A DNA stretch of 64,000 nt from JAPLJC01 sp052326585 (GCA_052326585.1 JBKQLU010000034.1:1-64000); one strand, 5' to 3'. Shown: positions 51,585 to 60,327, counted from the first letter of the stretch. Translations and numbers: made by a program. The notes: generated by a model from the letters alone, not told the origin.

Positions 51585-52249
51585 ATGCGCAGGTCCTCCC
51601 TGACGATCTTGCGGGGGCCGCCGTCCCGGGAGGTGGTCCAGTCTTTGGGTTCCACGGGTCTTTCAAAGCGGTCCAGTTGCCCCAGGGTCTTTAAACGCTC
51701 GTAGATCAACTCCCAGCCGCAAGGGATGTCCGGGTTGACCTCGCACTTGCCCTTGTCGGAACCGCCGCAGGGGCCATTGAGCATGCGCTTGGAGCAGCGG
51801 GTGATGGGACAGATGCCGCCGGTCTCGGCCAGGATGCAGCGGCCGCAAGCCTGGCAGCGTTCGGAGTACAGCCCCCGCTCCTCATTGACGCCCAGAAAAC
51901 AGGTATCCACCCCGGGAAAGACCGGCTTATGGTTATACATTTCCGCCAAGTACTGGGCCCCGACCCCGCAAGCCAGGGAGACTGCGGCGTCGTAGCCTTC
52001 CATGCGGTCGCTGAGCTGCGCCAGGTACTCCTTTTCACACTGGCGGGTGAGGCTGGCCTCATCCACCTGGACCTCCTTGCCTGCCTGGCTGAAGTAGAGT
52101 CTGAGGGCCGCGGCCAGAATCTTCACTTCCTTGAGGCCGCCGGCTTCGCACACGGTGACGCAGCCGTCGCAGCCGGCAATGAGCAATTTATGGAAATCCT
52201 TGACGTTATCGATAATTTCCTCTAGCGGTTTGGGTTTTGCCTTAATCAT
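51581..52249 (-). CDS. metV: MetV, zinc/iron-sulfur partner of MetF
   Basis: The 222-aa protein matches the MetV (methylene-THF reductase C-terminal domain) family: 'GCDGCVTVCEAGG', 'QACGRCILAETGGICPITRCSKRMLNGPCGGSDKGKCEVN', rich in Cys. It lies between mvhD and metF, overlapping each by 4 bp, and should link the Hdr/MvhD electron-transfer module to MetF. Confidence 0.9.
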   Translation of the reverse strand: MIKAKPKPLEEIIDNVKDFHKLLIAGCDGCVTVCEAGGLKEVKILAAALRLYFSQAGKEVQVDEASLTRQCEKEYLAQLSDRMEGYDAAVSLACGVGAQYLAEMYNHKPVFPGVDTCFLGVNEERGLYSERCQACGRCILAETGGICPITRCSKRMLNGPCGGSDKGKCEVNPDIPCGWELIYERLKTLGQLDRFERPVEPKDWTTSRDGGPRKIVREDLRI

Positions 52250-52704
52250 GCGCTTACCTCCCCGGTCTCTATCAGCGTCTGGCCTTTTTCCGCGGGCCGG
52301 CGAATGGGACTTGGACCCAGTTCCAGGATTTTGTTGGTCATCTCTGTGACAATCTCGGCGAACCTGCCCCCCATGCCGGAGGAGAGGTTGTACATCGCCA
52401 CCCGCCCGCCGCCCAGACCCACCGTCTCCAGGATCTCCTGGGCCCGTTTCACCCGGGTCCTGGCGTGCAAATTGCCCACCATATAATGGCAGTCCCCTTC
52501 CATACAGCCCACCACCATGACTCCGTCGGCTCCCTGTTCAAAGGCCTGGAGCAGGTGGAGGATATCCACCTTGCCGGTGCAGGGGACCTCGATGATCCGG
52601 AGGTTGGGCGGATATTGCAGTCGCATCGAACCTGCCAGGTCCGCAGCGGAATAGGCTCAGTAATGGCAGCAGAACCCGACGATCTTCGGCTCAAAATTCT
52701 CCAT
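52246..52704 (-). CDS. mvhD: MvhD electron-transfer subunit, selenoprotein read through UGA
   Basis: The full product is about 152 aa with selenocysteine at residue 16. Reading from ATG 52704, the frame passes an in-frame TGA at 52659-52657 in the context 'GFCCHY-U-AYSAADLAGS', which aligns with 'CxxC' of ordinary MvhD, so CxxU replaces CxxC. Downstream, 'YPPNLRIIEVPCTGKVD', 'DGVMVVGCMEGDCHY' and 'GNLHAR' are MvhD signatures. A 7-bp hairpin with a GGC loop begins 13 bases after the TGA. A call that starts at 52626 would truncate the [2Fe-2S]-type site. It couples HdrA to MetFV or another oxidoreductase. Sec-containing FrhD/MvhD proteins are known in the group. Confidence 0.9.
52627..52643 (-). 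promoter_or_regulatory. bSECIS hairpin in mvhD
   Basis: On the minus strand CGGACCU-GGC-AGGUUCG forms a 7-bp stem (one G-U pair) with a GGC loop. The loop lies 20 bases past the UGA and starts with G, matching the bacterial SECIS consensus for position and loop bases. It should recruit SelB to insert selenocysteine at UGA 52659-52657. Confidence 0.75.
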
Positions 52705-52744
52705 CAGGCCCTCCCCGGGGTGAATTTTTTCCGGAACCGGAACG

Positions 52745-55700
52745 CTAGTACAAGGCCATAATCTTGGCGCTCAACTGATCGTCCTCAAAATGGGACACCT
52801 GGATCACCTTGGCCGGACACTCCGAGGCGCAGGTGCCGCAACCCTGGCACATGGCCGGGTTGATCTCCGAGACGTTCTCCCGGTTGATCTGGGGCACGCC
52901 GTAGGGACAGGTGCGCACGCATACCAGGCAGGCGGCGCAGCGCTCCGGGGACACCACGGCGGTGACGCCGCTGATGGTCTGGCGAGTGTCGGCCAGAAAG
53001 GCCCCGGCCCGGGAGGCCGCGGCCTGGGCCTGGGCGATGGACTCGCTGATGAGCTTGGGCGAGTGCGCCAGCCCGCACAGGAAGATGCCCTCCGAGGCAA
53101 AGTCCACCGGCCGCAGCTTGGCGTGGGCCTCGATAAAGAAGCCGGTGGCGTTCCTGGGGATCTTCAGGAGCGAGGCCAGTTCTTCGGTATCATTGGGCCG
53201 GACCCCGGCGCTCAGGATCACCGCGTCCAGCGTCATCGTCACCGGGCGTCCCAGGACGTGATCCATAAAGGTGAGGCTCAAGGCCCCGTTGTCGTCTTTC
53301 ACTTCGGGCAGGCGCTCCGGGTCGAAGCGGGCAAAGAGCACCCCCTGCTCCCGAGCCTCCAGGTAATAGTCCTCCAACAGGCCATAAGTGCGCAGATCCC
53401 GGTAGAGGATGACCGGCTTCATCTCCGGGTTGATTTTCTTCAACTGCAGGGCGTACTTCACCGCGCCCTGGCAGCAGATACGGCTGCAGTTGGGGTATTC
53501 TTCATTCCTGGAGCCGACGCACTGGATCATGGCTATCCGCTTCCAAGCGGCGGCCTCCCCGGGTTTTTCCTGGAGGAGACGGCCCAGTTCCAGTTGGGTC
53601 ATGATCCGGGGGTGTTGACCGTAGAGGAATTCCTTGGGGACGTATTCGTGCGCCCCGGTGGCCACCACGGTGACGCCGTGGTCAATTTTGCGTTCGTACA
53701 TGCCGGGCCCGACCAACACCTCAGTGGTGAAGTTGCCTTTGTAGCCCTTGAAGCCCACTACCAGGGCCCCGGTGAGCACCTGGAGGTTGCCATGCGATTT
53801 CACCTTTTCGATGAGCCCGTCGAGATAGGAGGCCACCCCCATGCCTTCAATGGTATGGTGGACGTTGCGGGCATTGCCGCCCAATTGTTCATCCTTCTCC
53901 AGGACGATGGTCTCGAAGCCCTGGTCTCCCAGGTTGAGAGCCGCATTCAGCCCCGCCACCCCGCCACCGATGACCAGGGCCCGCTGATTGATGGTGAGGG
54001 GCTTCTCCTGCAGGGGCTTCAGCAGGGAGGCCCGGGCCACCGCCATGCGCACCAGGTCCTTGGCCTTTTCCGTGGCCTTCCCGGGCTCCTTCATATGCAC
54101 CCAGGAGTCCTGGTTGCGGATATTGGCCATCTCGAAGAGATACTTGTTGAGCCCGGCGTCGATCAAGGTCTCCCGGAACAGCGGCTCGTGGGTGATGGGG
54201 GTGCAAGCCGCCACCACCACCCGGTTGAGTTGCTTTTCTGCGATGACCGCGGCCATGTTCACTTGGGTATCCTGGGAGCAGGTAAAGAGATTCTCCTCCG
54301 CGAGCACGACGTTGGGGAGCGTCCGGGCGTAAGCCGCCACCTCCGGCACGTTGACAATGCCGCCGATGTTAATGCCGCAATTACAGACGAAGACCCCGAT
54401 GCGGGGGGCATCCTCCGGGCTCACCTGGAGTTCCGGCGGCGCTTGCCGGGTCTTGGTCCGGGTCCAGCGCACCCCGCCCAGGGTGGCGCTCACCGCGCCC
54501 GCGGCCGCCGAGGCCTGCATGACGGACTCGGGGATGTCCCTGGGCCCCTGGATGGCGCCGCAGACATAAACGCCGGGCCGGGACGAGGCTACCGGCGCCG
54601 CCGGCTCAGTGTCGCTGAAGGAGTGCTTATTCAGGTTAATCTTTACGGTCTGGGCCAGGCGCTTGGTGGTGTCGCTCACCTCCATGCCCACCGACAGGAC
54701 TACCAGATCGAACTCTTCAGAATTCTTCCGTCCCGCTTCATCCCGGTAATTGATCCGGAGATTATCGCCGGGGGCCGGATCGATACTATGGACCCGGGAG
54801 CGGATGAACCGTACACCGCTCTCCTCCCTGGCCCGGTTGTAATAGAGCTCGAAGTCCTTGCCGAAGGTGCGCATGTCCATGAAGAAGATGGCGGCGTCCA
54901 GGTTGTATGCCTTGCAGTGCTCCTTGGCGATGACCGCCTCCTTGATGGCGTACATACAGCACACCGCCGAACAATAGGAGTGGGTCTTGACGTCCCGGGA
55001 GCCGACGCACTGGAGCCAGGCGATCTTTTTGGGCTCCTGGCGGTCCGAAGGCCGCACCAGATGGCCGCCGTAAGGCCCGGTGGCTGAGAGGATGCGCTCG
55101 AACTCTATGGAGGTGACCACGTTGGGAAGATTGGCATAGCGATAGGAGGGATATTTGCCGGGATCGAAGGTCTGGAAGCCGGCCGCCAGCACCACTGCCC
55201 CCACCTCTTTCGTCAGGATCTTTTCCGTGTCGTCCAATTTGATGGCGCCGCTGGGGCAATGCTTCTCGCAGGCCTTGCAGGTGCCTTTCTTGAAATAAAT
55301 GCAATTTTCCACATCGATGGCATACTTCAAGGGCACGGTCTGGGGGTACTTGACGTAGATCGCCTTGCGCTTGGCCAATCCCTGATTGTATTCATCCGCC
55401 ACTTTCTTAGGGCACTTTTCGGCGCACACCCCGCAGCCGATGCATTTGGACATGTCCACATAGCGGGGACTCTGTTTCAGGCTGACGGTAAAATTGCCGG
55501 CCTCGCCGGAAATGCCTTCCAACTCCGTCAGCGTCAGCAGCTCAATGTTTAAGTGGCGGCCGCACTCCACCAGTTTGGGGGAGATGATGCACATGGAGCA
55601 GTCATTGGTGGGGAAGGTCTTGTCCAACTGGGCCATGACCCCGCCGATACCGGCGCTCTTTTCCGCCAGATAAACGTAAAAACCGGAGTTGGCCAGGTCC

Positions 55701-55804
55701 AGAGAGGCCTGGATGCCGGCTACGCCGGCGCCTACCACCAGCACCGCGCCAACCTTGCCGTTCCGGGATGCCTCTTTCATCTCTTGCTCTTGGTTATCGG
55801 GCAT
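52745..55804 (-). CDS. hdrA: HdrA-like electron-bifurcating subunit, two FAD modules
   Basis: The 1019-aa protein is a double-module HdrA. The first half has 'VVGAGVAGIQA' (FAD) near residue 24 and ferredoxin motifs 'CIGCGVCAEKCP' and 'CKACEKHCP'; the second has 'VIGGGVAGLNA' near residue 620 and C-terminal 'CAACLVCVRTCP' and 'CQGCGTCASECP'. Long HdrA of this type occur in MetFV-HdrABC-MvhD complexes of acetogens. It lies directly upstream of mvhD. It should take or split electrons between ferredoxin, an NAD(P)H or other donor and methylene-THF. Confidence 0.92.
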   Translation of the reverse strand: MPDNQEQEMKEASRNGKVGAVLVVGAGVAGIQASLDLANSGFYVYLAEKSAGIGGVMAQLDKTFPTNDCSMCIISPKLVECGRHLNIELLTLTELEGISGEAGNFTVSLKQSPRYVDMSKCIGCGVCAEKCPKKVADEYNQGLAKRKAIYVKYPQTVPLKYAIDVENCIYFKKGTCKACEKHCPSGAIKLDDTEKILTKEVGAVVLAAGFQTFDPGKYPSYRYANLPNVVTSIEFERILSATGPYGGHLVRPSDRQEPKKIAWLQCVGSRDVKTHSYCSAVCCMYAIKEAVIAKEHCKAYNLDAAIFFMDMRTFGKDFELYYNRAREESGVRFIRSRVHSIDPAPGDNLRINYRDEAGRKNSEEFDLVVLSVGMEVSDTTKRLAQTVKINLNKHSFSDTEPAAPVASSRPGVYVCGAIQGPRDIPESVMQASAAAGAVSATLGGVRWTRTKTRQAPPELQVSPEDAPRIGVFVCNCGINIGGIVNVPEVAAYARTLPNVVLAEENLFTCSQDTQVNMAAVIAEKQLNRVVVAACTPITHEPLFRETLIDAGLNKYLFEMANIRNQDSWVHMKEPGKATEKAKDLVRMAVARASLLKPLQEKPLTINQRALVIGGGVAGLNAALNLGDQGFETIVLEKDEQLGGNARNVHHTIEGMGVASYLDGLIEKVKSHGNLQVLTGALVVGFKGYKGNFTTEVLVGPGMYERKIDHGVTVVATGAHEYVPKEFLYGQHPRIMTQLELGRLLQEKPGEAAAWKRIAMIQCVGSRNEEYPNCSRICCQGAVKYALQLKKINPEMKPVILYRDLRTYGLLEDYYLEAREQGVLFARFDPERLPEVKDDNGALSLTFMDHVLGRPVTMTLDAVILSAGVRPNDTEELASLLKIPRNATGFFIEAHAKLRPVDFASEGIFLCGLAHSPKLISESIAQAQAAASRAGAFLADTRQTISGVTAVVSPERCAACLVCVRTCPYGVPQINRENVSEINPAMCQGCGTCASECPAKVIQVSHFEDDQLSAKIMALY

Positions 55805-55836
55805 ATCTGGTCCTTAAAGAGGTGCTAGCGCGATCC

Positions 55837-56721
55837 TCAAACCCCGAACTCCAACCCGGCCGCGGTCAGGATGGCCGGCAGCCTATCCTCCCAGCCCAGG
55901 GTGGAGAGGTTCACCCCGCTGAAACCCTTGGCCTTCAGGGCGGCGACGATCTCCGCGGCAATCTGCACGCCTTCGCGCCCCCGATCCGGCGATTTTTGTA
56001 TGCGCTCGATGAATTCCTCGGGAACCTGCGCCTCCAGATGGCGGTTGATATAGCGGGCCATGCCCACCGACTTGAGGAGCAGGACGGTGGGAATGAGGGT
56101 GGCCCGGCGCCCGTGCAGATGGTCGGCAAACCTTGCCAGGTCCTCCACTGCGTACACCGGCGGGGTGATGAAAAAGGCGGCCCCGGCGGCCGCCTTCTTA
56201 TCCAGCGCCGCGATTTCGTCCTGCCGCGCCGCGGCGCTTGTGGGAATTTTTACGGTGGCGCCCACAAAAAATTCGGGGGCGCCTTGCAACTCCACCCCGG
56301 CCAGGTCGCGACCCGTCTGCAGGGTCTGGATGGCGCCCAACAGTTCCAGAAGATCCAGGTCGTTGACCGCCCGGGCCTGGTGGTGGTCGCCGTGGGTAAT
56401 CTCTTCTCCTGGGACGGCCATGACGTTGGGCACCCCCAGGGCCTGGGCCGCCAACAAGTCCCCCTGCAAGGCCAGGCGGTTGCGGTCCCGGCAGCAACAC
56501 TGCAATACCGTTTCCAATCCCTGGCCCTGCAACAGCAGGGCGCCGCCCAGAGAACTCATCTTCATGACCGCGTTGCTCATCTCTGGGACCACAAAGGCAT
56601 CCACCCGGCGCTTGACCCTGGTGGCATTGGCCACCATGGCGGTGGCGTCGGTGCCCTTGGGCGGCTCCATCTCCGCCAGAATGACAAATTCCCCGGAAGC
56701 CAGTTTTTCTTGGAATCGCAT
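55837..56721 (-). CDS. Second MetF-like methylenetetrahydrofolate reductase
   Basis: The 294-aa protein resembles MetF: 'VILAEMEPPKGTDA', 'RRVDAFVVPEMSNAVMKMSSLGGALLLQGQGLETVLQCCCRDRNRLALQGDLLAAQALGVPNVMAVPGEE' in parts. It is shorter and divergent from MetF at 50640. In such operons a second MetF-like gene may have a distinct one-carbon role or form a heteromer. It lies between hdrA and a receiver-like gene on the minus strand. Confidence 0.85.
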   Translation of the reverse strand: MRFQEKLASGEFVILAEMEPPKGTDATAMVANATRVKRRVDAFVVPEMSNAVMKMSSLGGALLLQGQGLETVLQCCCRDRNRLALQGDLLAAQALGVPNVMAVPGEEITHGDHHQARAVNDLDLLELLGAIQTLQTGRDLAGVELQGAPEFFVGATVKIPTSAAARQDEIAALDKKAAAGAAFFITPPVYAVEDLARFADHLHGRRATLIPTVLLLKSVGMARYINRHLEAQVPEEFIERIQKSPDRGREGVQIAAEIVAALKAKGFSGVNLSTLGWEDRLPAILTAAGLEFGV

Positions 56722-56737
56722 GGAACTCCCCTATGGA

Positions 56738-57118
56738 TTAATGGGATGCGCGTACCATGGCATTGCAAATGGCTAAGATGAGTTCATCCATGCCGAACGA
56801 GTTGACGTGGTAATAAAAGATGCCTTTTTGCCTGACCTGGATTTCCTGTTTCGGATTATTTTCAGCCGCGGTGATAATGATGGGCAGCTTCCGGTCCAGG
56901 CCCTTGATGATGGAGATGGCCTCATAACCCATGGGCTCGGGGAGGCGCACGTCCATCACCAAAACCTTTACCTTCTCATTCTGGATGGTCATGAGGACGT
57001 CTTTGATATTGTCCACCTTCTTGAAGGGGTGGCCCTGTTCCAGCAGCCAGGAATTGAGTCCCTGCGCCAGCTCACCGCCATGCTCGGCGATCAACAGCGT
57101 GCCGCATCTTTCCATCAA
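56738..57118 (-). CDS. Divergent receiver-like protein
   Basis: The 126-aa receiver-like protein keeps 'VLVMDVRLPEPMGYE' with a phospho-Asp but lacks the usual acidic pair: its start reads 'LLIAEHGGEL', leaving one Glu. 'ITAAENNPKQ' and 'YYHVNSFG' lack the conserved Lys. It might be a non-phosphorylated or weakly active receiver. It is the first gene of the MetF/HdrA transcription unit. ATG at 57118 or 57115. Confidence 0.75.
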   Translation of the reverse strand: MMERCGTLLIAEHGGELAQGLNSWLLEQGHPFKKVDNIKDVLMTIQNEKVKVLVMDVRLPEPMGYEAISIIKGLDRKLPIIITAAENNPKQEIQVRQKGIFYYHVNSFGMDELILAICNAMVRASH

Positions 57119-57613
57119 AGCGCACCTGACGTGAAATTAGAGGATTATCCCTGCGATGGGGCTGCCATGCGTCTCCTTAGGATTCTCATGCAAGGCCTGT
57201 GCCGGAAGGCCGAAGTCCCGGAAGTTGAGGCCAGCTCTGGCCGGGAGCTCCAGAGGCCCCAAAAAACCTGAGGGGGCCGCGGCAGATTCTCCAGATTAAC
57301 CAGTAACATTGAGCATAACCTATTTGAATTGATGTGATTTAAAGCAAATGGGTTAAAATGCCCCAGGCGAGTAAATATTTCTGGGAGATTGGCGAGGGGC
57401 CTGCTTTAGGGGAAGGTAGGGCCCCGACTTTTGCAAGGCCCGCTATTGGGTTATAATTAAATTGAAGTTCCAGGCGCCGCTGCCGGCGCGGTGGCCTACT
57501 CGAATCGGATGTGGGGCCGGGGCGCAGCCGCCCCGGGAGATGATAGCAAGAGGGAATTTTCTAGGGTGGCTGTGGCCGCCGCTGCAAAAATAGCAGGAAT
57601 AGAGAATATCTGT
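57119..57613. other. Divergent intergenic region, receiver-like gene to larE
   Basis: The 495-bp gap has no supported gene. A good plus-strand promoter (57429-57457) lies 150 bases before the larE start. The minus-strand promoter of the hdrA unit is not obvious. A GGCCAGCTCTGGCC hairpin lies near 57226. Confidence 0.45.
57429..57457 (+). promoter_or_regulatory. Sigma-70 promoter for larE
   Basis: TTTTGC (57429-57434), a 17-base spacer and a consensus TATAAT (57452-57457). The leader to ATG 57614 would be about 150 bases, or about 30 bases if a GTG at 57491 were used. Confidence 0.5.
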
Positions 57614-58405
57614 ATGGCTGAGATAATGAGTCCGCCTTCTGAGGCGCTGGAGCGCCTCCGGGACCAGCTCCGGCGAACCCCCCGGGCGGCGCTGCTCTTT
57701 TCCGGGGGCCTCGATTCCAGCTTGCTGCTGGCCGTGGCCGCCCGCACTCTGGGACCCGGATTATGCGCCATTACCTTCGCGGGGCCTCATCTAGTCCCCG
57801 GGGAAGCGGCCGCGGCCTTTGGCCTGGCCCGGCGCCTGGGGGTGCGGCACCTGTGGCGCTCCTGCGACCCCCTGGCCCTGCCGGATTTTCGGGGAAATAC
57901 CCCCAGGCGGTGCTATGCCTGCAAACGCGCCATTATTGCCCAGGCCCGGGAACTTGCCCGGGAGCAGGAGTTGGGGGAGGTCCTCTGGGATGGCACCAAC
58001 CTGGATGACCTGAGTGATTTTCGCCCGGGCCTCCAGGCCGCCCGGGAATTGGGGGTGGGCAGCCCCTTGCTGGCCGCGGGGCTGACCAAGGCCGCTATCC
58101 GGACCCTGAGCCGGGATTTGGGCCTGGCCTGGCAAAAGCCACCCCAGAGCTGTCTGGCTACCCGCTTCCCTTACGGCGCCACCTTGACCCGGGAGGCGTT
58201 GGCGCGGGTGGGGCGGGGGGAGGCCTGGCTGCGGGCTCGGGGCTTCTCCCGGCTGCGCCTGCGGACGCCGGCGGCGGGTCAGGCCCGCCTGGAGCTGGCC
58301 CCGGAGGAGTGGCCTGCCTTTCTGGCTCCAAAGGTACGGGGGCCGTTCCATGCGGTCATGCAGCGTCTAGGCTTCGGCCACTGGACCCTGGATCTGCCCG
58401 GCTGA
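57614..58405 (+). CDS. larE: LarE-type PP-loop sulfur transferase
   Basis: The 263-aa ATP-dependent sulfur transferase family makes the nickel-pincer cofactor of lactate racemase. 'LLFSGGLDSSLLLAVAA' is the PP-loop; Cys100 and Cys103 in 'RCYACK' with Cys180 in 'SCLATR' give the three-Cys set of LarE forms that bind an iron-sulfur cluster. No larB, larC or larA is in the window, so the role may be another nickel or sulfur pathway. A longer start (GTG 57491) adds a low-similarity N-terminus. Confidence 0.85.
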   Translation: MAEIMSPPSEALERLRDQLRRTPRAALLFSGGLDSSLLLAVAARTLGPGLCAITFAGPHLVPGEAAAAFGLARRLGVRHLWRSCDPLALPDFRGNTPRRCYACKRAIIAQARELAREQELGEVLWDGTNLDDLSDFRPGLQAARELGVGSPLLAAGLTKAAIRTLSRDLGLAWQKPPQSCLATRFPYGATLTREALARVGRGEAWLRARGFSRLRLRTPAAGQARLELAPEEWPAFLAPKVRGPFHAVMQRLGFGHWTLDLPG

Positions 58406-58460
58406 ACCGGCTCGACTGCTGCCATACCCCGTAGAATGCAGGGTGGCACAGCCCATTACG

Positions 58461-58515
58461 GGGCGGGGTTTCCCGAGGCGCCGCCCCGCCTACAAGCACA
58501 GGTTTCCAGCCTGTG
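58461..58515. repeat. REP-like palindromes before the PP-loop gene
   Basis: A GGGGCGG...CCGCCCC stem (58460-58488) is followed by CACAGG...CCTGTG (58497-58515), the latter of the 20189-type REP family. They lie in the gap between larE and the PP-loop gene and overlap the start of its longer alternative. Confidence 0.5.
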
Positions 58516-58536
58516 ACCGGGGCGCAGCAACTCACC

Positions 58537-59520
58537 ATGCCCAAGAAAATCCAAGCACTGGGTCTCCTTTCCGGGGGTCTGGACAGCATGCTGGCCGGGG
58601 CGCTGCTCCGGGCCCAGGGCCTAGACGTCACCTTCATCTGCTTCGTCACCCCCTTTTATGGCGCGGCGCGGGCCCGGGAGGCCGCCGCCCACCTGGGCTT
58701 GCCCCTCAAGGTGGCGGATCTGACCGAGAAATTCCAGCCCCTGCTCTACGAGCCGCCCCATGGCTTCGGCCGGGGCCACAACCCCTGCATCGACTGCCAC
58801 GCCTTGATGATCCGGGAAGCCGGAGCGCTGCTGGCCGCCGAAGGCTTCGACCTGGTCTTCACCGGGGAGGTCCTGGGGCAGCGGCCCATGAGCCAGAATC
58901 GCGGCTCCCTGAACCTGGTGGCCCGGGAATCGGGCCTGGGGGAGTGGCTGCTGCGGCCCCTGAGCGCCAGGTTGCTCAAGACCACCCGGCCGGAACTCCT
59001 GGGCTGGGTGGACCGGGAGCGCCTCCTTAACCTCAGCGGCCGGGGGCGCAAGCGCCAGCTAGCCCTGGCGGCGGCCTACGGCATCACCAGCTTTCCAGCC
59101 CCCGCCGGCGGCTGCTTGCTGACCGATCCGGGTTATGCCCTGCGCCTCAAGGAACTCCTGAGGCAGCCCGGTCAGGCGGACCGCCGGGATCTGGAACTGC
59201 TCAGGTGGGGCCGCCATTTCCGCCTATCCGGGGGCGCCAAGGCGGTGGTGGGGCGCACCCAGCGGGAGAACGAAGCCCTGGCCGGATTGGCTGGGCCGGG
59301 GGACCTCAGGTTAGCGGTGGCCGATTATCCCGGTCCCCTGGTCCTGGTGATCGGCCAGGTGGGGGAGAGGGCATTGCAGGAGGCCGCCGGCCTGGCCGCG
59401 GCTTACAGCGACGCCCCTCTCGACGCGGCGGTGCGGGTAAGCGCGGCTGGCCCCGGCGCGGCTGCGCTTATGCACCTGGAGACTCCGGCCAAGGAGCGCT
59501 TTAAGGATTTGTTGATCTGA
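58537..59520 (+). CDS. PP-loop ATPase, tRNA-thiolation-like
   Basis: The 327-aa protein starts with a PP-loop 'GLLSGGLDSMLAG', has 'HNPCIDCHALMIREA' and 'FTGEVLGQRPMSQN', and ends in an RNA-binding-like region. It resembles MnmA/ThiI/TtuA-type sulfurtransferases that thiolate tRNA. The Cys pair in CIDC may bind a metal or sulfur. ATG 58537 is preferred; 58513 adds 8 residues that overlap a repeat. It probably shares the larE transcript. Confidence 0.75.
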   Translation: MPKKIQALGLLSGGLDSMLAGALLRAQGLDVTFICFVTPFYGAARAREAAAHLGLPLKVADLTEKFQPLLYEPPHGFGRGHNPCIDCHALMIREAGALLAAEGFDLVFTGEVLGQRPMSQNRGSLNLVARESGLGEWLLRPLSARLLKTTRPELLGWVDRERLLNLSGRGRKRQLALAAAYGITSFPAPAGGCLLTDPGYALRLKELLRQPGQADRRDLELLRWGRHFRLSGGAKAVVGRTQRENEALAGLAGPGDLRLAVADYPGPLVLVIGQVGERALQEAAGLAAAYSDAPLDAAVRVSAAGPGAAALMHLETPAKERFKDLLI

Positions 59521-59736
59521 TGGGATAGCAGTCTTGCGGAGGGAAGGCTTCCACATTCTATGGATGGTGAGCAGTGAGCAGTGAGCAGTAAAAGATTAAA
59601 AAAGGAGCACAATGATTTTTTGCAAATAAATCTCCCCACCTCGATTTTTTTAGCCATATAATTTATGATAGCTGGGGTTGTGCATATTGCGGCCTGGTAT
59701 AACCCCCATCTCAATGATCTTATCGGACTGAGGATC
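59521..59736. other. Intergenic region upstream of hdrC with simple repeat
   Basis: A (GTGAGCA)-type triple repeat lies at 59566-59590, related to 10770-10823 and 16105-16135. A -10-like TATAAT occurs at 59657-59662, but the -35 is poor. No gene is supported. Confidence 0.45.
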
Positions 59737-60327
59737 ATGACCACAGACGCAGGCGGCCAGAGCCCCGGTAGTTTGGAGACCGGCATCGTCATCGCTGGAC
59801 CGGACCCCGGTTTCGACCGGGAGCTGCAAAACCTGAGCGGGGTCAAGCTCAACCGCTGTCTCCATTGCCGCTCCTGCGCCAACGGCTGCCCCTTCATGGG
59901 GGCCATGGACTATCCACCCCATGCCATCCTGCGGCTGCTGCAACTGGGCCTGCTCCAGGAGGCCCTGGAGTCGCATACCATCTGGATCTGCCTGGGCTGC
60001 CACACCTGCTCGGTGCAATGTCCCATGGACATCGGCCTGGCTGCCGTCATGAACGCCCTGCGCCACCTGGCTCTTAAAAGAGGGATTAAGGTGGCGGAAC
60101 CCGACATTCTCGATTTTCACCGGGCCGTCAACGCCTCCATCCGGCGTCACGGCCGCACCCACGAATTGGGGATCATGCTGCGCTATAAGGCCAGGATGCG
60201 GCGCTGGTTCACCGACCTGGACCTGGGCCTCAAGATGCTGGTCCGGGGCAAGATGGAATTCAGGGCCCACCGGGTCAAGGCGGTGCGAGAGATCAGAAGG
60301 CTCTTCCGCTCCCGGCGGCAAGGATGA
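59737..60327 (+). CDS. hdrC: HdrC-like iron-sulfur subunit
   Basis: The 196-aa protein carries two [4Fe-4S] motifs, 'CLHCRSCANGCP' near residue 43 and 'CLGCHTCSVQCP' near 86, in the HdrC pattern. ATG 59737 (MTTDAGG) follows GAGG; the frame opens at 59665. It overlaps hdrB by 4 bp (ATGA). With HdrB it should pass electrons from HdrA (encoded on the other strand) to a partner. Confidence 0.9.
   Translation: MTTDAGGQSPGSLETGIVIAGPDPGFDRELQNLSGVKLNRCLHCRSCANGCPFMGAMDYPPHAILRLLQLGLLQEALESHTIWICLGCHTCSVQCPMDIGLAAVMNALRHLALKRGIKVAEPDILDFHRAVNASIRRHGRTHELGIMLRYKARMRRWFTDLDLGLKMLVRGKMEFRAHRVKAVREIRRLFRSRRQG

Noticed and set aside
52246..52626. mvhD starting at Met 52626
   Set aside because: It would delete the conserved GF-C-C-x-x-(C/U) redox segment; conserved sequence continues upstream through the TGA, which fits selenocysteine.
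52790..55087. A 765-codon open frame antisense to hdrA
   Set aside because: hdrA has clear FAD and ferredoxin motifs on the other strand; this frame has no domain and antisense-like composition.
57491..57613. Extended larE N-terminus from GTG 57491
   Set aside because: The extra 41 residues have low-complexity composition and no family match; 57614 is closer to the normal LarE start. It remains possible because of the promoter position.
59566..59590. CRISPR-like spaced repeats
   Set aside because: The GTGAGCA words are tandem and only 7-8 bases long, with no spacers.
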